64,000 nt of DNA. Source: Aquarana catesbeiana (Eukaryota; Chordata; Amphibia; Anura; Ranidae). The DNA lies in assembly GCF_042186555.1 (NCBI RefSeq), contig NC_133328.1:59939431-60003430 (forward strand), given 5' to 3'. Positions 58,203 through 64,000 of this stretch are shown here, piece by piece (position 1 is the stretch's first letter; each line of letters starts with the position of its first letter). The notes beneath the pieces were generated by a model. It saw nothing but the letters and a program-made list of their open reading frames with translations, was not told the DNA's origin and did not search any database. A program made the position numbers and the translations under genes.

Positions 58203-60997
58203 TTGGAACACCCAATAAGAGGATAGTATGCGACAGGTCTAAACTACGTGGCATGTCCATCAATGCCAGGAGCCTGGTGGACAAGATGGGTGAACTAGAG
58301 ATACTGTTGTACGAGGAGGATTTGGATTTTGTGGGAATTTCAGAGACCTGGTTCAACAGCTCTCCTCATGATTGGCTGGCAACCATTCAAGGGTATACCC
58401 TTTATCGTAGGGATAGAGAGGGTAAAAAAGGGGGAGGGCTATGCCTATATATCAAGAATAATGTGAATGTGAGAGATGACATCACTAAGGGAGCTAGGGA
58501 GGAGGTGGAATCCTTATGGGTAGAGCTCCAAAAGGATGAAGCTAAGGGGAAAATACTAAGGGGCTTAGTTAGCTTAGTATGCTATAGGCCCCCTAACCTG
58601 AGGGAGGAGGGGGAGACGGATCTCCTATCACAAGTTGGATTAGCAGCAAGGATGAGAAGACATAGACTGGGCGGAGGGAACCACGCATTTGTCTAAGGCT
58701 CGCCAGTTCCTAAATGTCTTGCAGGACAATTTCATGGTTCAGATGGTAGACGCACCAACTAGAAATAAAGCGCTACTGGATCTATTGATTACCTACAATA
58801 CAGACCTGATCATGGATGTGGAAATACAGGGCAAATTAGGAAACAGGGATCACAGGTCAATTGGCTTCAGTATAATTCACACAAATAGGAAACATAAGGG
58901 GAATACAAAGACACTGAATTTCAAAAGAGCCAACTTCCCTAAACTACGAACCTTGCTAGAAGGCATGAATTGGGATAAAATCTTAGGAACAAAGAACACG
59001 GAGGAGAGATGGGTTTGCTTTAAGAGCATATTAAATAAGGACATTAGCCAATGCATCCTATTGGGTAATACATTTAAAAGAGCGAACAAAAGTGGTGGAT
59101 GGCTTAAGTCCAATGTAAAAATGCATATAAAAGCAAAGTAGAAGGCCTTCAAAAAATACAAGGTTGAGGGATCATCATCAGCATTCAGACTTTATAAAGA
59201 ATGCAACAAGAAATGTAAGGGTACAATTTGGGCGGCTAAGATAGAACACGAAAGACACATAGCGGAGGAGAGCAAAAAAAAATCCCAAAAAAACTCTAAG
59301 TATGTAAACAATAAAAAAGGGAGGACAGACCATATTGGCCCCATAAAAAACAAGGAAGTACATCTGGTTACAAAGGATGGGGAGATGGCGAAGGTATTGA
59401 ATTTATTCTTCTCAGTTTTCACAAGGGAATCGGGGGGGCTTCAGTAACCAAAACTGCAGTGTTTATCCTTATGACACATCACAGGAAGCACCTCCATGGT
59501 TAACAGAGGACAGAATTAAAATTAGACTTGGGAAACTTAACATTAATAAATGACCGGGACCAGATGGCTTGCACCCAAGTGTACTTAGGGAACTCAGTGA
59601 AGTAATTGCCAGACCATTGTTCCCAATTTTTACGGAGTCTACTGACTGGAATGGTACCAGCTGATTGGAGAAAATCCAATGTAGGTAACACCAATATTTA
59701 AAAAGGGCCCAAAATACATCCCCGGGAATAACAGACCAGTTAGCCTAACATCAATAGTATGCAAGCTCTTGGAGGGGATGATAAGGGACTATGTACAAGA
59801 TTTTAGTAATGAGAATGGTATCATTAGCAGTAATCAGCATGGATTCATGAAGAATCGTTCTTGCCAAACCAATCTATTAACCTTTTATGAGGAGGTGAGT
59901 TGCCATCTAGATAAAGGAAGGCCCGTAGATGTGGTGTATCTGGATTTTGCAAAAGCATTTCACACAGTTCCCCATAAAACGTTTACTGTACAAAATAAAG
60001 TCAGTTGGCATGGACCATAGGGTGAGTACATAAATTAAAAACTGGCTACAAGGGCAAGTTCAGAGGGTGGTGATAAATGGGGAGTACTCGGAAAGGTCAG
60101 GGGTGGGTAGTGGGGTCCCCCAGGGTACTCTGCTGGGACCAGTCCTATTTATTTTGTTCATAAATGACCTGGAGGATGGAGCAAACAGTTCAATCTTCAG
60201 TATTTGTGGACAATATTAAGCTAAGCAGGGAAATAACTTCTCCGCAGAATGTCAAAACCTTGCAAAAAGATTTATGGGGTGGGCAACTACATGACAAATG
60301 AGGTTTAATGTAGAAAAATTTTAAATAATGCATTTTGGTGGCAAAAATATGAATGCAATCTATACACTGGGGGGAGAACCTCTGGGGGAATCTAGGATGG
60401 AAAAAGACATGGGGGTCCTAGTAGATGATCAATGGCATGCAATGCCAAGTTGCTGCTAACAAAGCAAACAGAACGTTGGCATGCATTAAAAAGAGGATCA
60501 ACTCCAGAGATAAAACGATAATTCTCCCGCTCTACAAGACTCTGGTCCGGCCGCACCTAGAGTATGCTGTCCAGTTCTGGGCACCAGCCCTCAGGAAGGA
60601 TGTACTGGAAATGGCGCGAGTACAAAGGAGGGCAACAAAGGTAATAAAGGATATTAGTTATGAGGAAAGGTTGCGAGCACTGAACTTGTTCTCTCTGGAG
60701 AAGAGACGCTTGAGAGGGGATATGATTTCAATTTATAAATACTGTACTGGTGACCCCACAATAGGGATAAAACTTTTTTGCGGAAGGGAGTTTAACAAAA
60801 CACGTGGCCACTCATTAAAATTAGAAGAAAAGAGGTTTAACCTTAAACTATGTAGAGGGTTCTTTACTGTAAGAGCAGTAAGGATGTGGAATTCCCTTCC
60901 ACAGGCGGTAGTTTCAGCTGGGGGCATCAATAGTTTAAAAAAACTATTAGATAAGCACCTGAATGACCACAACATACAGGGATATACAATGTTATAG
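58203..60997 (+). pseudogene. CR1 ORF2 (endonuclease and reverse transcriptase), dead
   Basis: Endonuclease part (58193-58696 frame): MSINARSLVDKMGELE, DFVGISETWF, GYTLYRRDR, GGGLCLYIK. A frameshift leads into 58689-59141 (NRDHRSIGF, the DH of the endonuclease), then an in-frame TAG at 59139-59141. The RT has 'PGPDGLHP' near 59550 after a stop, DVVYLDFAKAFHTVPH (59933-59974; motif A intact), and a damaged catalytic box reading FVDN instead of FADD near 60205. The C-terminal 190 codons (60425-60994) are intact: LYKTLVRPHLEYAVQFW, RVQRRATKVI, RRLRGDMISIYKY, FTVRAVRMWNSLP, all CR1-type. The final stop arises from the inserted repeat. Confidence 0.88.
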
Positions 60998-62348
60998 GCA
61001 TGTGCAATTTGTTTAGCTCCGAATTCGTTTTTTAACAAATTTCGACAAATTCGTTAATTCGGGAATATCCAAATTAACGAAAACCCGTTTAACTAATTTT
61101 TTCCGAATATTTGTAAATTCGATAAAATTGGACATTCGTAAATTCGGGCATTCGTACATTCGCAATTTACGAATGTACATTCGTACATTCGTACATTAGT
61201 AAATTAGTGAATTCGTACATTTGTAAATTCGGAAATCTGAAATAATAGTTAAAGTGGAGTTCCACCCACTTTTACAACTCTTCAGCATCCCTCACTAAAC
61301 TGTGCACTGTAAACGAATTGGATATTTTTACATTTTTTTTCTCAGCACCTACTGTATATCTGCTGTATTCATTTTTCACTTCCTCCTCCCTGGCCGTGGC
61401 CCATCGCATCATTTCCTGTTTGCAATGCCTTCTGGGAAGGGGCAGCAACTTCCTCTGACACTGCCGTTGCTATGGAAACCTGACCTGAAACCTATTACAC
61501 TGCTTGTGCTGCACTGAGCATGTGTGAGATCTGCAAGGATGAGATCCAGGAAGAAATACAGTCTGGCTTCAGATGCCCACACTTAAGATGGCTACGGCCT
61601 GCTGTAAGTTTATAAGATAACAAACTACTGCTATAAACTAACAAAACAGACCTTAGTTTACAGACTAACTTTACTAGAATACTTGAAGCTTGTGTATTAT
61701 AGGGGTATTTTTATGTAAAAAGTATACTTTTGGCCGGAACACCACTTTAACTAATAATAACTTAACTATTAGTAATTACTAGTAACTTTTAAATTCTAGG
61801 TATTGTAATTTCCTTTCAAATTTGGCTGTTAGTGAACGTAACACATACAAATGTATCCGAAGTTATGAATAATCCGAAAAAACGGAATGGAATGTAATGA
61901 ATTAATAATAATAAATAACAATAATAATAATAACAACGTTTTATTATTATTATTAATTTGTTCCGTTCCATTTGTTTAGATGCAGCATTCGTTTTGGATA
62001 ATTCGTAACTTTGGATAAATTCGTATTTGTTACGTTCACTGACAGTCAAATTTGAAAGGAAATTACAATACCTATAATTTAATAGTTAGTTACTATTTCA
62101 GATTTTTGGATTTTCAAACTTAGAATTTACAAATTTCCGAATTTTCTAATTTACAAATGTACGATTTTACGAATGTACGAATTTACAAATGTACGAATGT
62201 TCGAATTTACGAATGTATGAATGAACGCATTTACGAATGAACGAATTTACGAATCGCGATCATAACGAATGACCCGAAAAACGAAAAAAATAACAAACTA
62301 ATGAAACGAAAATGAAAAATGAACGAATTTTTTGGCTGTGCCCATGTC
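60997..62348. mobile_element. Foldback element inserted in CR1
   Basis: Bracketed by direct copies of 'tacaatgttata' at 60985-60996 and 62349-62360. Ends GGCATGTGCA and TGCCCATGTC are weak inverted repeats. The interior is an inverted repeat (61793-61915 against 61938-62080) and full of 'aattcg/cgaatt' and 'acgaatgta' words. Itself interrupted by 61253-61746. Non-coding. Confidence 0.8.
61253..61746. mobile_element. TTAA-flanked MITE nested in the foldback element
   Basis: AGTGGAGTTCCACCC after TTAA 61249-61252 and GGAACACCACT before TTAA 61747-61750. Same family as 46527-46990. Confidence 0.85.
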
Positions 62349-62438
62349 TACAATGTTATACTGACATATAATCACACACATAGGTTGGACTTGATGGACT
62401 GGTGTCTTTTTTCAACCTCACCTACTGTAACTATGTAA

Positions 62439-62945
62439 CTCACCATAATGCAGAATCAGTGGGAGCCCTGAGTGAGTCACTTGCCACATCTCCAGCCACC
62501 AGATGCAGCTTATCACTTGCCACCGTCGCCTGTCACCAGGTGCAGCTTTTTACTTGCCACCGTCACAAACCACCAGATGTGGATTGTCACTTGCCACTGT
62601 CGCCTGGCACCAGATGTGGATTGTCACTTTCCACCATCGCCTACCACCTGATGTGGATTGTCTCTTGCCACGTCACCTGCCACCATTTGCAGATTGTCAT
62701 GTTACCTGCCGCCAGATGTGGATTGTCACTTGCCACTGTCACCTGGCACCAGATGTGGATTGTTGCTTGCCACCGTCACCTGCCACCTGATGCGTATTGT
62801 CACTTGCCAAGTCACCTGCCACCAGATGTGGATGATCGCCTGCCACTATTTGTGGATTGTCACTTGTCATGCCACCCAGTGCCACCTAATGTGCATTGTC
62901 GCTGCATTGGTGGCAGGTTGGCGGCACTAAAAATGAGTGAAAGGA
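62439..62945. repeat. Right part of the split repeat, with 37-bp minisatellite
   Basis: From 62468 the unit 'ccaccagatgtggattgtca' + 'cttgccactgtcgcctg' repeats: the word 'ggattgtcac' (or a near match) occurs at 62581, 62618, 62655, 62720 and 62757, a spacing of 37 with one odd unit. Open frames across it are artefacts. Confidence 0.85.
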
Positions 62946-63245
62946 GCCTTCGCGCTACTACAAAATATAGTGTCAAAGAAAAAAAATAAACAGAAATAAA
63001 AATAGTGATCCAAAATTAATAACTAGTGAAAAAAAGTGCTAAAAAAATCAAGACCTGCTGCAAAACCTAATCGTGTTCACAATACACAAAACAAAGATAA
63101 GTGAAATAAAAAGTGATCTTGCGCAATAGTGTGTTAGCACTCAGCCTACAACTACAGCTGACAATCAGTCATAAAGTCACAAGAACTGGTAGAAAACTGA
63201 AAAAAATAATATAAATGGTTCAAGTCCATGTGTTGATATAAGTTG
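62946..63245. other. Gene-free stretch
   Basis: AT-rich, no repeat ends visible. May be the outer part of the following inverted repeat, whose partner lies beyond the window. Confidence 0.4.
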
Positions 63246-64000
63246 GCGACTTCTCCAATATATCTTATCATTAAATCCAATCCAATAGACAATGTGTATC
63301 CGGTAAGGAATAAGCTCACAGAACTCTCACCTCAAATCTGTATATAAACAGCACCCCAATGATGTAGATAGCCTTTAGCCTTCCCCAAATAACTTTCCAC
63401 AATCCTCCACTAGGGCGACTCCGTCTTTGTGTGTATTTCAAGGTATCTTGCACCCGGTCCTATAATCCCAGTAATGAACACGCCGTGTCCGACCCTGTAT
63501 GCTCCAATAGTGGTAGAAATCGCAAAAGGAGGGGAAGGGAAAAAATGCCTCCGATAGTGTAGTAAGTGAAGTGAGAAGGCGAAAAAAACGCAATGCTTTT
63601 ACTCTTTATGCTTTTAAACATTGTTGCTGATGTAAGAGTCCAACCTTTTGCACTTTAATAAAGTACCTTAAGTTTTTTAACTTACTACACTATCGGAGGC
63701 ATTTTTTCCCTTCCCCTCCTTTTGCGATTTCTACCACTATTGGAGCATACAGGGTCGATCACGGTGTGTCCATTACTGGGCTTTAGGACCGGGTGCAAGA
63801 TACCTTGAAATACACACAAAGACGGAGATGCCCTAGTGGAGGATTGTGGAATGTTATTTGGGGAAGGCTAAAGGCTATCTACATCATTGGGATGCTGTTT
63901 ATATACAGATTTGAGGTGAGAGTTCTGTGAGCTTATTCCTTAATGGATACACATTGTCTATTGGATTGGATTTAATGATAAGATATATTGGAGAAGTCGC
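63246..64000. repeat. Large inverted repeat, cut by the window edge
   Basis: The left arm 63246-63566 (gcgacttctccaatatatc ... cactatcggaggcatttt as complement) pairs with the right arm 63679-64000, which ends exactly with gaagtcgc. Arms are about 95% identical over 320 bp with a spacer of about 110 bp. The complementarity probably continues past 64000. Non-coding. Confidence 0.85.

Larger units (their letters stand above)
58203..62438 (+). mobile_element. CR1-type LINE, 5'-truncated and decayed
   Basis: Runs from mid-ORF2 to the CR1-type 3' end (62375-62438), 'ggttggacttgatggact' then 'ttttttcaacctcacctactgtaactatgtaac' as two linked words. The 3' end lacks poly(A) and has the short repeat tail typical of CR1. 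It is interrupted by the foldback insertion 60997-62348. Confidence 0.85.

Noticed and set aside
62402..62989. 195-codon His/Cys/Leu-rich frame at the end of the CR1 element
   Set aside because: It starts in the CR1 tail and runs through the 37-bp minisatellite; not a gene.

Overview
This window is vertebrate nuclear DNA, most likely from an anuran amphibian and plausibly a true frog (Ranidae-type repeats). The evidence is two recognisable vertebrate genes with GT-AG introns, embedded in a dense mix of Tc1-like, hAT-like, TTAA-flanked, L1 and CR1 elements. The taxon call is an inference from gene content and repeat style. Nothing suggests bacterial, phage or viral sequence.

Genes. ENKUR (enkurin, an axonemal/ciliary protein) lies on the minus strand. 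Four coding exons are visible: 19918-19988 (with the ATG), 14488-14633, 12402-12631 and 4055-4201. Their phases fit exactly and give 198 residues. The remaining C-terminal exon(s) lie beyond the left edge. About 100 bp upstream of the ENKUR ATG is a perfect RFX X-box (20087-20100), the expected control site of a motile-cilium gene. THNSL1 (threonine synthase-like 1) lies on the plus strand as one coding exon at 47259-49478 (739 aa), preceded by a splice acceptor at 47239-47240. The two genes are divergent, and the 27 kb between their start codons is almost entirely repeats.

Layout. 1-4.0 kb: a minisatellite-bearing hAT-like element, a tRNA-derived SINE split by a 1.1-kb insertion, and a 239-bp higher-order tandem repeat. 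4-20 kb: ENKUR exons and introns, with a foldback element, a truncated L1, several small hAT MITEs and two dead Tc1 elements. 20-35 kb: divergent promoter region, then TTAA-flanked MITEs, foldback repeats and minisatellites. 35.1-42.6 kb: a full-length young L1 with a perfect 15-bp target duplication, intact ORF1 and a single nonsense codon in ORF2, carrying a TTAA element in its 3' UTR. 42.9-46 kb: Tc1 remnants. 47.3-49.5 kb: THNSL1. 49.5-58 kb: 3' flank, microsatellite, a second minisatellite-bearing hAT-like copy and a Tc1-like remnant. 58-63 kb: a CR1 LINE inserted in an older repeat and itself carrying a foldback element that carries a TTAA MITE. 63.2-64 kb: a large inverted repeat cut by the window edge.

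Most notable observations: the ENKUR X-box; a recurring hammerhead-ribozyme-like core inside foldback repeats; the nearly intact L1; hAT-like elements that repeatedly carry minisatellite cores; and TTAA elements that dock beside each other sharing one TTAA. I did not find a convincing wholly new gene system.
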